This document shows, piece after piece, positions 36,883-47,892 of a stretch of 64,000 bases of DNA. The notes under the pieces were generated by a model. It did not search any database and was not told where the DNA came from. It was given only the letters and a program-made list of their open reading frames with translations. The stretch is from contig AP031355.1 of assembly GCA_037833965.1 (NCBI GenBank), positions 30,901,501-30,965,500 of the forward strand, read 5' to 3'. Numbering within the stretch: position 1 is the stretch's first letter; each line of letters opens with the position of its first letter. A program made the position numbers and the translations under genes. This DNA comes from Marchantia polymorpha subsp. ruderalis (taxonomy: Eukaryota > Streptophyta > Marchantiopsida > Marchantiales > Marchantiaceae).

Positions 36883-37340
36883 GGTTTTAGCTTCGGATAT
36901 ATAGTGAGTTTGTGTGCTGAAGGTTTTCTAAGTGACAGTTTTCAGCTGACATCAGAGCCGGTTTTAGCTTCGGATATATAGTGAGTTTGTGTGCTGAAGG
37001 TTTTCTAAGTGACAGTTTTCAGCTGACATCAGAGCCGGTTTTAGCTTCGGATATATAGTGAGTTTGTGTGCTGAAGGTTTTCTAAGTGACAGTTTTCAGC
37101 TGACGGTTTTATCACGAACAGTTTGTGTGCTGAAGGTTTTCTTAGTGACAGTTTTCAGCTGACAGTTTTCTAAGTGACAGTTTTCAGCTGACGGTTTTCT
37201 CAATGATAGTTTTCAGCTGACGGTTTTCTCACGAACAGTTTGTGTGCTGAAGGTTTTCTTTGTGACAGTTTCAGCTAACGGTTTTTCTCACTGACAATTT
37301 GGATGACAGTTTCCTTAGTGATAGGTTACACTTTAGTGAT
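36873..37340 (+). repeat. 77-bp minisatellite in the copia leader
   Basis: Three consecutive copies of a 77-bp unit lie at 36873-36949, 36950-37026 and 37027-37103. Each begins CATCAGAGCCGGTTTTAGCT, so most of the primer binding site is repeated with it. Shorter derivatives built on GACAGTTTTCAGCTGACGG continue to about 37340. Confidence 0.9.
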
Positions 37341-37429
37341 GGTTTTTTGAGATGATTTTGAGTTTCTAACGCTCCTGATATTTTACGACGGTTGTGAATT
37401 TTCTTCGAGTTTGAAGTTTTCTCGAAGTG

Positions 37430-37740
37430 TACCCTTTCTCGAAGTTTTCTCCTCAGATTTTTGAAGTTTCAGTTTTGTTTTCTCTAAGTTTTCTTGAAGT
37501 TTCAGTTTCATAAGTTTTCAGTTTCGTTTCTCGAAGTTTTAGTTTCAGAAGTTTTCAGTTTTGTTTCTCAAAGTTTTAGTTTTGTTTTTAGTTTCGTTTT
37601 CTCGAAGTTTCAGTTTTGTTTTTCTCAAAATTTTCACGAAGTTTCAGTTTCATTTTCTCGAAGTTTTTTTGAAGTTTCAGTTTTGTTTTTTCAAAATTTC
37701 CTCGAAGTTTCAGTTTCATTTTCTTGAAGTTTTTGTTTTC
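37430..37740 (+). repeat. T-rich GAAGTTTCAGTTT minisatellite
   Basis: Degenerate repeats of CTCGAAGTTTTCAGTTTTG. They produce Phe/Ser/Val-rich open frames that are not genes. Confidence 0.8.
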
Positions 37741-37783
37741 AGTATTCAGATTAGGGTTCCCTTAAGGGACAACGAGCGGGTGC

Positions 37784-37953
37784 TGATAGCCAGAGCGCTT
37801 TACATTTGGCCGCGAACCAGGTGATGGATAGTAGAGTGAAGCACATTGACATCAGGTATCATTTTATCAGACAAGCAGTGTCTGCTAAAACGATTGAGCT
37901 AGTCAAGATCGACGGTAAACTCAATCCAGCTGATGCTTTGACCAAAGTTATTC
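37784..37953 (+). repeat. Duplicated RNase H end inside the leader
   Basis: These 170 bp match 42964-43133 at all but about five positions by hand. The codon at 37791-37793 is CAG, whereas the copy in pol has TAG (42971-42973). The piece is out of place, lying 5' of gag, and ends abruptly at TTATTC before a GC-rich stretch. Confidence 0.85.
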
Positions 37954-37984
37954 CCCCTGTGACTAGGGTTTTGTCAGGCCTTCC

Positions 37985-38345
37985 CCACCCCCTACGCACT
38001 TGCGCACATTCTTCCCGAGCAGCGCGCGTAGGGGGGAGCCGGGCAGGCGGGTTAGAAGATCGCGAGCGGCGCGGGGGAAGGGGAGCCGGGCAGGCGGGTT
38101 GGAGGTTTGCGAGCGGCGCGGGTTACCATCTGCACGTCGCGGGTAGGAGCTGGGCGGAGGCATCGTCTGCGGGATCCGGGCGGTGCGGGTCGGCACTTAG
38201 CGAGCGGCAATTGCAGTCGCGGGTAGGAGCTGGGCGGAGGCATCGTCTGCGGGATCCGGGCGGTGCGGGTCGGCACTTAGCGAGCGGCAATTGCAGGCAC
38301 GTCACGGGTGGTCCCATCGCGGGTGAGAGCCGAGCGGCAAGTGGG
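37985..38345. repeat. GC-rich minisatellite in copia leader
   Basis: Units such as GTCGCGGGTAGGAGCTGGGC followed by GGAGGCATCGTCTGCGGGAT and CGAGCGGCAATTGCAG are repeated in tandem (about 38135-38215 and 38216-38296), preceded by shorter CGAGCGGCGCGGG / GGGCAGGCGGGTT repeats. Another repeat family, GTGACGGATATAGTCGCGGG, lies at about 38680-38760 and 38960-39020. Confidence 0.75.
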
Positions 38346-38383
38346 GGCTAGGTGGCGCAGATCATCACCTGCGTGAGAACACG

Positions 38384-38455
38384 CTCCGGGAGGGACTCGA
38401 ACCCACAACCTCCTGCTTGCGAGCGCGAAGCACTGACCACTAAGCTACTGCTGTG
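38384..38455 (-). tRNA. tRNA-like sequence / tRNA pseudogene with A and B boxes
   Basis: On the minus strand TAGCTTAGTGG (38447-38437) is a perfect A box and GGTTCGAGTCC (38403-38393) a perfect B box at normal tRNA spacing. The region between could hold a CGC or similar anticodon, but the anticodon stem and the acceptor stem do not pair well. It is therefore a tRNA pseudogene or the head of a tRNA-derived SINE inserted in the copia leader, not a working tRNA. Confidence 0.45.
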
Positions 38456-39113
38456 AACGTGGTAAGAGGTACTTCCATTCCTATAAGACTTGCGAGGCAG
38501 AAGGACTAGACTGTGCAGAGTTCACTACGTAGTTGTAATTGGACGTGGTAGACGTCTACACGATTAGGGTTATGGACGTGGTTGAAATTGAAAGAGGTCA
38601 CCACTGTGCACATGGTCAGTTGTGGACGTAGTTAGCAAAAAAAAAAAAGGGTTTAGTTTGGAGTTTAAGGTACGCGCTCAAGTGACGGATACAGTCGCGG
38701 GCGACGGTGATCACGGGCGACAAGATTCGCGGATGACGGATATAGTCGCGGGCGGCGGTGGTCACCAAAGGTCCTGTCCGGGTAGGCCGAGATGCCCAGA
38801 TGGCCAGTCAGTAGGCCGTTCTCTTGGATTCTGGAGTTACTAAGCATCCAGGGCATACACCTAGGAAACCAGATTTCATTGGCACGTCTCCTGTAAGTCT
38901 TTTGTCAGACAGCACCAGAGTAACTTGCTATACGCCACCCAGGCACGGGCGACGGCAGTCGCTAGTGACGGATTTTTTCAGTCGCGGGTGACGGATATAG
39001 TCGCAGGTGACAGACGTAAAGTGCATCTTGACCATTTTCAGCAGCTGAAAATGCATCCGAAGGACAAAATTGCCGTGACAACAGACAGTATCTCTAGTTT
39101 TCGTCGAACTGAG

Positions 39114-40010
39114 ATGGCCTCGAAACAAGTTGCAGGAACAGGGTACAACATTCTTCCTCTTGATGGCCGATCCGATTACTTGCTTTGGGAAAAGCAGGTG
39201 AAAGGCAAGTTGAGATCTATAGGTCTCGCTAATGTGCTTAAAGACAAACCAATGCACATTACCGACATTGATTGGAAGGATTCACAAGAGCAAGCAGTCT
39301 ACATTGTGATGGGTTATCTCGATCCTTCGGTTATGAAGCAAGTTGAGGAGTATCTTGAGGTTACACAGCTCTTTGATGCCCTACAGAGACGGTTTCATCA
39401 GAAGGAAATCTCCCATGTGATGAATACCTACATGAGGCTATTGAATATCAGGATGAGGCCAGGCTCGAGAATTCAGGATCACATTCACGCCTACGGAGAT
39501 TTGTTGGTAGATCTTCAAAGTATGGGAGAGGAGCTTTCTGACATTAAGAAAGCTATGCATCTACTTCACTCATTGCCTCCCTCCTATCAGACACTATCAA
39601 AAATTCTACTTCATCGTGAAAACAAGGCTGTAACTTACAACGAAGTTGTAAGTGCTTTTCTAGCAGACGCAATGGAACAGGAGATGTTGTCATTTTCTCG
39701 CCCATTCACTTCAAGTACTGCATTTATTGTGATCCGGGGTCAGTCGCAACCATCGGGTCAGGACAATTTGCAGCGTACAGGGTTCAAGCGGCAGAGATCG
39801 AGATCCCCTGAGCGTAGGAGAGTTCATTTTCAGGTTCCATCCCCTAACAAGAAGAACTTGAAGAACTTGGTGTGTTGGAGATGTGGCAAGAATGGTCATA
39901 TCAAGAAAGACTGTCGGATGCAAATCAAAGATGTGAATCTTCCTCAAGTGGCGAATGTTGCGGAGCATCTTCACTCTGAAGAGGAAGACGTGTTTACTGA
40001 CGGTCTATGA
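39114..40010 (+). CDS. Copia gag (UBN2-type) with zinc knuckle
   Basis: The start chosen is the ATG of MASKQVAGTGYNILPLDGRS, the usual start context of plant copia gag; the open frame extends upstream to 38925 through GC-rich leader. The protein of 298 aa has the gag segments DYLLWEKQVKGKLRS and LLHSLPPSYQTLSKIL and a CCHC knuckle, CWRCGKNGHIKKDC. It forms the particle that packages the RNA. It ends at a TGA (40008-40010), beyond which the same frame goes straight into the protease, so in the ancestor gag and pol were one frame and the TGA is a lesion. Confidence 0.8.
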   Translation: MASKQVAGTGYNILPLDGRSDYLLWEKQVKGKLRSIGLANVLKDKPMHITDIDWKDSQEQAVYIVMGYLDPSVMKQVEEYLEVTQLFDALQRRFHQKEISHVMNTYMRLLNIRMRPGSRIQDHIHAYGDLLVDLQSMGEELSDIKKAMHLLHSLPPSYQTLSKILLHRENKAVTYNEVVSAFLADAMEQEMLSFSRPFTSSTAFIVIRGQSQPSGQDNLQRTGFKRQRSRSPERRRVHFQVPSPNKKNLKNLVCWRCGKNGHIKKDCRMQIKDVNLPQVANVAEHLHSEEEDVFTDGL

Positions 40011-43000
40011 TGCCAGAGGTATGTCCTCTGTAGTTCATCAACAGTTCTTGGTGATGTATGGATTTTGGATAGTGCTTGTTCTTATCACATTTGCTACATT
40101 AGAGAGTTCTTCTATACTTTCTCAGCATCAAACGGGTCTGTTCTTATGGGAAATGACCAATTTTGTAAGATTGAGGGTGTTGGATCTGTTAAAATCCGCA
40201 TGTTTGATGGTGTAAATTAAACACTGAAACACGTTAGATTTATACCTAATATGAGAAAGAACTTGATCTCTCTTGGAGTGTTAGATTCACACGGCTTGGA
40301 GTGGAGCTCTAAGCATGGAGTGTTCGATGTCAAATCCAGTGATAAGAAGATTATACTTAAGGGTCATAAGCACAATAATCTGTACTTATTAGAGGGCACC
40401 ACAATTTGGGAAGAAGTCAACTTTACCAGATCTCGCAGAGAGATGTCTCATTTATGGCATTCCAGACTAGGCCATATGAGTGATAGATACTTGTCTCTTC
40501 TTGATGACAAGAAAGTGTTACCGGGTTTGGGTACACTTGACTTTGCATTTTGTGAACACTGCATCATGGGAAAACAACATAGGCGAGCTTTTAGTGTTGG
40601 AACTCATAATTCCAAGGAGATACTGGAGTATGTACATAGTGACATATGGGGTCCATCTCCTACTGTCTCACTCTCAAGGAAGCTCTACTATGTTTCTTTT
40701 ATAGATGATTACTCTAGGTATGTGTGGGTATATTTTCTTAGCCACAAGTCTGAGGTCTTTTCAACATTCAAAACTTGGCGCATTCAAGTTGAGAATCAGA
40801 CTGGCAATAGGGTAAAATATTTACGATCAAATAATGGCGGCAAATATACTTCTGAGGAGTTTCAGAGGTATTGTACAGAGGAGGGAATTACTCGTCACTT
40901 CACGACAGTTTACATTCCCAAACAAAATGCTATTTCTGAAAGACTCAACATAACAGTGTTGGAAAAGGTGCGGAGTATGCTAAGTGAATCTGGTTTACTA
41001 GGAGAGTTTTGGGCCGAAGCCTTCAACACTGCAGTCAACCTCTCTCAGTCTAGTGCAATCCAATTTTCCACACCATTTGAACTGAGGCATAAACGGATGG
41101 CAGATTACAGCTGCTTGAAGGTTTTTTGGCTGTACTGCTTATACTCTTACGCCAAAGGAGCACATAACTAAATTAGACCCTACGTCCAAGAAATGTCGTT
41201 TTCTTGGATATGCTAGTGGAGTGAAAGGTTACAGGCTATGGGATACACTAGCACGTAAGGTGATTGTCAGTCAAGATGTTTCTTTCAATTAGCTTGGCTT
41301 ATTGAAAGAGGGGGAGAATTCTAAGACTCCTCGTACTGACAAGGAAAAATCTCCAGTCACGGATATCACCGTGGGAGAGTTTGATCATTATATCACTAAT
41401 GATCTGTCACAAGAAGAAGCACCGGTTCATCAAGAACATGAGGAACTTGAGCGAATTATCATTGATGAGCCTATTGCAATAATTTCAGACAACAGAGATC
41501 AACCTGAAACGTCTACTAGGAGATCGCATCGTGATAGTAGGGCTCCTGAAAGGTTTGGTGTGTGGGCAAATTCATCCATTCTAGAAGATTGTGACTTTGA
41601 TATCGAAGATAGGAATGGTATAGCGTTGATTTTGGAAGAAGGTGAACCTTCTTCATATAGGGAAGCTCAAGCTTCGGTCAATAAACTTGAGTGGAATACT
41701 GCTATGAAGCGGGAGATGGAATCCTTGATTGACAATAAGACATGGGAGCTGGTTGAGTCTCCTACCAATCAAATGGTGATTGACTCCAAGTGGGTGTACA
41801 AGCTGAAAGATAATCCAAGAGGAGACGAGGCAAAAATCTTCAAAGCTAGGTTGGTGGCTAGAGGTTTCATCCAAGAGAAGGGCGTGAAGTTTTCTCACCG
41901 GTAGCTAAGTATGCTACAATTCGTCTAGTATGTGCACTGGCTGTGATATTTGATCTTGTTATGGATCAGATGGATGTGGTTACAGCTTTTCTCTATGGAT
42001 ATTTAGAGGAGGAGATCTACATGAGACAACCTGTTGGTTTTGAGGTCAAAGGCAAAGAGAGGTTGGTTTGTAGATTATTGAAATCATTGTATGGATTAAG
42101 CAAGCACATAGGCAGTGGAACACGCGATTTGATCAGTTCATGAAAGCACAAGGATTTATTGCGGAGTGTGTATGATCCTTGTGTTTACATGAAGAAAGTA
42201 AATGATGAGACGTTCAATCTCATCATTTTAGTTATCTATGTTGATGATATGCTCATATTGGCAAAAAACCAATCCAATGTTGATGAATGCAAGAGTAAGT
42301 TGAAGTCTGCATTTAAGATGAAGGATATGGGGGAGTCAAAGAGAATATTAGGCATGGAGATACATAGAGATCATGAGCAAAAGAAACTATGGTTGAGTCA
42401 AGGCAAGTATGTTCGTCGTATACTTGACAGGTTCAACATGATGAATTTCAAAGGAGTATGGACTCCTTTGGCATCACATTTCAAACTCTCTGCAGCTCAA
42501 TGTCCAACGGATGCGGTGAAGAAAGGAAATATGTCATGTGTTCCCTATGAACAAGCTGTAAGCAGCCTCATGTATTTGATGGTGTGCACTAGGTCGGACA
42601 TTGCTTTTGCGATGGGCAAGGTGAGCAAGTACATGTCAAATCCAGAGAAAGTTCATTGGAAAGCAGTGAAATGGATTTTGAGATGTTTGAAGAGTACTTT
42701 GGATTATGGCTTATTGTTTGATGGTCTAATAGACAATGCCAAATCCTTGTTTGGTTACGTTGATGCTGACTACGGACAACTGGGTATGTATTTACACTTG
42801 GCGGTGGAAGCATTAGTTGGAGGTCTACATTGCAGAAATGCGTAGCTCAGTCAACAACAGAAGCTGAATATGTGGCAGCAGCAGAAGCGGCAAAGGAAGC
42901 TATTTGGTTGGATAGACTTATCATGGAAATGGGATTGAAGCAGGACGTGGTTAATCTTCATTGTGATAGCTAGAGCGCTTTACATTTGGCCGCGAACCAG

Positions 43001-43195
43001 GTGATGGATAGCAGAGTGAAGCACATTGACATCAGGTATCATTTTATCAAACAAGCAGTGTTTGATAAAACGATTGAGCTAGTCAAGATCGACGGTAAAC
43101 TCAATCCAGCTGATGCTTTGACCAAAGTTATTCGATTGGAGAGTTTCAATCGACACTTTGCTACCATGCAAGTTGTGCATGGGGAGCACATGTAA
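40011..43195 (+). pseudogene. Copia pol: protease, integrase, RT, RNase H
   Basis: Domains in order: protease (LDSACSYH at about 40066), pre-integrase HLWHSRLGHMS with CEHC, integrase (VHSDIWGP; RSNNGGKY; SERLNITVLE), RT (QMDVVTAFLYG and YVDDM) and RNase H (STTEAEYVAAAEA, DSRVKHIDIRYHF). Lesions: TAA 40218-40220; an extra T in the T run at 41122-41127; TAG 41290-41292; small deletions near 41886, 42095 and 42775; TAG 42971-42973. The second integrase Asp is Asn (SNNGG where SDNGG is usual). It cannot encode a working polyprotein. Confidence 0.9.
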
Positions 43196-43374
43196 ACTTT
43201 GCTAGCATAGTAACTCTATTTATCTCTTTATGTTATTACTCTATCCTGTTATAGCTACGGTCTAGTTCTAGTTAACTCTCGTATAAAGAGGGGCCTTGTA
43301 ATAGGCATCTGTCTAGAACTTCCCGCTGAGTAATAATATAGATTTCAGAGGTTAATGTTTCCTTAACACGAATT

Positions 43375-43385
43375 AAGGGGGAGAT
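43375..43385 (+). promoter_or_regulatory. Polypurine tract
   Basis: AAGGGGGAGAT lies directly against the 3' LTR, the normal site for plus-strand priming in LTR elements. Confidence 0.8.
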
Positions 43386-43619
43386 TGTTGAGGTTAACTC
43401 CGGTTATGGAGTAACCTAAGGCTCTAGCTATTTATAGTTATGTGTGTCGCTGACTTTGGGTATAAATATTCCCCAAAGCCAAGGCTTCTTTCAGTAGCTG
43501 AAATATTGTGTATTCACTTGTCAGTAAACCTGCTCAGTGTTTCAACCGTGGACGTAGTCCTCGAGGGTGAATCACGTTATATGAATGTCTTGTGAATGAT
43601 TCTTGATTTTACGTTAACA
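43386..43619 (+). repeat. 3' LTR of copia
   Basis: It starts TGTTGAGGTTAACTCCGG and ends ACGTTAACA, and pairs with the 5' LTR. Confidence 0.9.
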
Positions 43620-46208
43620 CATACTTTTGCATGCATAACATTGATAATTATTGCAAACTTTTGCTACTTTTTGAGTCATTCAATTATTTGCATTTTACTT
43701 CTTGCAATTTGAAAATATTGATAATCAAATATTTATTCCAAATCTTGATGTTTTTTTTAATTATGCATAAACTTCCCTACATCAAAGAATTTTCAACTCC
43801 ATTGTTGTAAGTTTGTCTTAATTGAACATTAACCATGAAATCATAAACAACTAAAATTCATTGAACATTTGAGATTCCTTCATTCATTATGGATGAATTG
43901 TTTATCATTACCTCCTTGCATATTCAAATTTTCAAATTTTCAAATATTGTTTGAATACATTTAAGTCTTCTATTCCACTCATATCTACAATGAGTACTTG
44001 AATATAGACAATTTTTCAATGTATTTGTGGATATATACTTTCTTCTTTAAGTTTCACAATTTCATTCTCTATGTTTGAAGAGAATCAACACTTTGAAAAT
44101 TTTACAAAAAATCTTCTTGCTTACTATTTCACAAGATTAAAGCACATTGTTTTAATAACATTTGTTGTCATATAGTGATCATTGCTTTTTATGTAGTGTA
44201 TCATGTGAGTGCTTCATTCATACATGAGATAAGATATCATGAACATTACTGCAATAAAATCAAAATAATAATCATATGAATATTCTAATTAATATGAATA
44301 AAATAAATATTTATGTATAAGAGAGAGAGTCATAAGTTTTTTATGACACAAATTAAAATCTTCACATAAGTTTTGTGAACATATTTGTATTATAAAAAAT
44401 GATTTGTAGACTTAATCAACTATATTATAACTCTATATCATTGTGAATGTTAATTTTTGTTATAAATTAATATTCACTTCACTAAAAAAATTTATTATAG
44501 TGATTTTTTTAAAAAAATATTAAAATTATATTTTGAAAACTATTAGTGATATTTTTGGTAAGATGTACTAGCTAAAATTCTATGGTGCAAAAATTAAGAT
44601 GAAAATAACTACAAATACATGAAATAAATTTGGAATGAAGAACACAACATTGATGGCAATTGCAAACGTCGAGTCAAATTAACATCATGATGATAGATAG
44701 CATCACACATCAATCATACATAATGTGGTTTATCATCATAAACATAAAAAAAATCTTACCTCACATGCATAAGTTTGAAAGTTTTTTTATTCATTGAAAT
44801 ATTTGTTTGAAAAATGAATGCTTGTACAAAGATTAATTTTTGTATAAGATTGATGTGCACAAACTTTGAAGCATAATTTTGTGTTCAAATAATGTTGATG
44901 ATTTTTTTTTAAATTTATGCTTGCTTTTATTTTTGATGAGTTATGATTGGTCATAATGAAGTTGTCAAACTTCATTATTCTTGAAGCTAAAGTTGATAAT
45001 CTCAAAATAAATAATAATTTGAGATTTAACGATCAAACCTCGAGGTTGATCACTAAACCTTGATGATGAACTATGAATTGATAACATTTTACTTTGAATC
45101 TTTGATATTGCATTTTGTAAAATTTTATCATAATACCCAAAAATCATTAAATTTTAAATTGTAATTGATAGATATCTTGTCTACATTGCAAATGTAGAGA
45201 AAATAAAAATTTGTCATCACAAATTAAAATTTTCAATGTCTTCTAGTTTATCAAATAATTTTAAAGCAAATCAAATCACTTCACACAAAATCAAATAGTG
45301 TTTCATGTTATGTGTGATGCAAAAATCAATCTTTCTACTTTTCCAAAAAAAAATCTTATACATAAAATATTATACATGCTTGTTTTCAAATCAACTTTGT
45401 CATAAATGTGATTTAATTGGAAAAAACGTAATCTTTGAGTTTTCAATCCAATTCAAATGAAAAAAATTAATTTTTGTTTGCAGAGAATTTTTTAAATCTT
45501 GTATTGGATTATAAAGATCAAGCCATTATAATCATATCTTGAATGATGTCACTTTAGTTCAACATCATGGGTGCATAACAGGTGTAAGATCAGCAATCAT
45601 GATCTTTACAACAATAATCTATTGTTCAAAACCAATATGTATTTATCCTGATGATACAAACTATTAAACACATGCGTAACGATATCAATTTTATGTATGT
45701 TTTGAATGTACAACATATAAACAAATGCTTGGCCCAAAGTAGCACTATAGTATCCCTGATCTTGTCTAAATCACTCATCTTTCACACTGATGTTACACTT
45801 TTTTGGGCTGTCTATCTGTGACCCTTGTCTCTACGATCTTACCAACCCTCGCGCGCCATATATATTCTCTAAATGGCAAAGAATTATCATGAACACATGT
45901 TTCATCCAAAAAATATCACATTCACACCGTTACCTCATAATTTTTTACTAATTACGTGTTTCCACCTTATTTTCATATTCACATGAATACTAAAGATGTT
46001 GGAGTTTGATGAAAGGAAAAAGAGAAGTTATAGATTCTATGAAGGAAAATAAGTTACTCGTGAGATTCGGATAATCACATTATTCTAGTTTAATAAACTA
46101 CTTGGTTCCACCTTGAAATGTGGAGACTCAGAAAAGTTTTCCAAATTTTAAGGAGACAAATGAACCTGGGAATCATCTGAGTTTACCAGAAATTATTTTC
46201 CTCGTATC
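43620..46208. other. AT-rich flank of the nested retroelements
   Basis: It begins with the second half of the 222-bp repeat unit Y (to about 43830). The rest is AT-rich, with stops in all frames and no readable domain; it may be the gag side of the gypsy element. AT bias drops after about 45730. Confidence 0.4.
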
Positions 46209-46281
46209 TAACAGAGCAAGGTTTCGCTCCTCGGACCCTGTACTTTATGGGGATACCACGCTTCCGCTGCGCCACTCTGAT
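46209..46281 (-). tRNA. Initiator tRNA-Met (CAT), diverged, possibly a pseudogene
   Basis: Minus-strand reading gives ATCAGAG acceptor, GCGCAGCGGAAGC D arm, the loop CCCATAA with anticodon CAT, AGCGAAA T loop and CTCTGTT acceptor. Length, D arm and T-loop AGCGAAA are those of plant initiator tRNA-Met (AUCGAAA there), and A1 faces T72. Faults: a T-T mismatch in the acceptor stem, C-A at the base of the anticodon stem (GTATC/AGTAC instead of GTGGG/CCCAC), and one extra base in the variable region. Either a diverged gene or a pseudogene. Confidence 0.65.
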
Positions 46282-47530
46282 TCATGGAAAAGGGACAGAG
46301 ATAAAATACATTTCTAATCGCATAATCAATGAGTGATCACAGTAGACATAACCAAATCGCAAAATCCAGAAAACGTTTACGGTCTAGGGTAGTTCATAGA
46401 GCGCAGTTGCTCATTAATGTTGCCGTGAAATTTGCTTGTCATTTTGTTTAAACACAAGTCGAAACTTAATTCCAGTGTCTACAACCAACCTTGATGATAA
46501 TAGCTATCAGAGCGAATCAATCCACTTCGTCTACAAGAACCTGTCATATGATACATGAATAGATCCGCTCTCCATCAGGACTTTCATTTTTATATTCCAT
46601 TAATATAAACGTCTTAATAAATGCAGGACAGATACCTGAACGAAATGGAAGCAATGAGAAAATAAACGAAGACAAACGTCTCGCAGCACAAACCCATCGG
46701 CAGTCGGTCCAGTCTCCGGTCAGGTCTGGAACCTCTTGAGGGCCATCCTGTCCTATAGTTCTCGTACGGTGGCAATGTAAACAGTGAAGCAGCAGACACG
46801 GCGGCTGAATCCACCCTTGCCAGTCTCCACCGATTCCATCCCTTTGAACATCAGTTGGCAGTCCAACTGCAGCTAAACGCCGTCTAATTACTTTGTCTAC
46901 CTTAAGTCTTGTCAAACACCTCGCGTCGTGGACCTCCGGAGAAGGAAGCTCCGTATAGTTATTGTATATTTGTGTCAGTCGCTACAATTGAGGGTTGTGT
47001 AGAAATTCGGTGTTGGAGGTTTATTTGAGTGGAGTGTAAACTCGAAGAAGGTCCATCTGCACGGAACGAAACTGCAAGTTTGGTAGGTCTGGTGAAGTCT
47101 GCCTCCAGCACGCAGACGGGAGATGGTGAAGGTCGGCGCATACCCAGGTCGACAGAAACCGATGTACAGTCAAACAACCTGGGTTGCCGTCATATGACGA
47201 GCAACTTGAGCCGGAAAGAACAATCTTGAGAACGTCACGGAGCGGGCTCAGGTGACAGGAATTTTACAGGATGGGGTGGCGGACTTCACAGCCAAGGAAC
47301 TCAGCGGTGGAGGACACAAGAGTTGACATCGGGATGTGGGATGTATCGAGGAGATTTATGGAGCTCCAGTAGTCGATTGACGCTGAAGAATGGACTCACG
47401 AACATATTTGTGAGGTAGCCTCATACCTTTCCTAAACCCCATGTTTGTGTTTTTGAGAGCAACGGAGTAATTTTGCGCGAAGCCACGCACGACCTCAGGT
47501 ATCCGTGTCTTTTTTTCCACATCTATCAAA
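46282..47530. other. Intergenic, upstream of the GTE gene
   Basis: A minus-strand open stretch at 46544-46915 has no recognisable domain. I see no other support for a gene here. Confidence 0.4.
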
Positions 47531-47533
47531 CTC

Positions 47534-47539
47534 TATAAA
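47534..47539 (+). promoter_or_regulatory. Candidate TATA box of the GTE gene
   Basis: CTCTATAAATGCC lies about 355 bp before the start codon, followed by a (GAA)n tract at about 47668-47687 that would fall in the 5' UTR. This is the best core-promoter match upstream of the gene; no start-site evidence. Confidence 0.4.
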
Positions 47540-47892
47540 TGCCAGGTCTGCTCTATAATTTTAATGCTCCGGATGATATAGAAAAATGTTGTTTCATCCT
47601 TAGCCTATACAATTTTTGAAATTCACGATCATATGAACTCTTAAATTTCTGGGATTAAAGGAGAAATAGAAGAAGAAGAAGAAGAAGGTGTCGGTGCGGC
47701 TTTGTTTCTGCCTACTAATCGGGTTTACGGTTGCCTTGTGGGGCAGACTCTCGTCATTATCTCTACCGGGCTCGCTGGTCCGGAAACTTTCACTCCCTGA
47801 CCTGGCGTGCAAATCTTTCTTTTCTTTGAGCTGTCGGTTGTATTCAGGAGGTTTTCCTTCGGCACGGTGGGAAGGGAGGGAGGAAATAAGAA

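Larger units (their letters stand above)
36633..43619 (+). mobile_element. Ty1/copia LTR retrotransposon, complete but dead
   Basis: LTRs are 36633-36867 and 43386-43619, flanked by the 5-bp target duplication CATAC (36628-36632 and 43620-43624). By hand alignment the LTRs differ at about 14 of 234 positions plus an indel, so the insertion is not recent. The order PBS, leader, gag, protease, integrase, RT, RNase H, PPT is that of copia. The coding region has stops and frameshifts throughout. The leader (36868-39113, about 2.2 kb) is unusually long and repeat-rich. Confidence 0.9.

Noticed and set aside
36691-36981. 96-aa open frame
   Set aside because: It lies across the copia 5' LTR, primer site and minisatellite.
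36873-37103. Three 77-bp direct repeats considered as a CRISPR-like array
   Set aside because: The units are contiguous with no spacers and lie in a plant retrotransposon leader.
37494-37824. Phe/Ser/Val-rich open frames
   Set aside because: Products of the T-rich GAAGTTTCAG minisatellite.
37963-38351. Pro/Arg-rich open frames on both strands
   Set aside because: Translations of the GC-rich tandem repeats in the copia leader.
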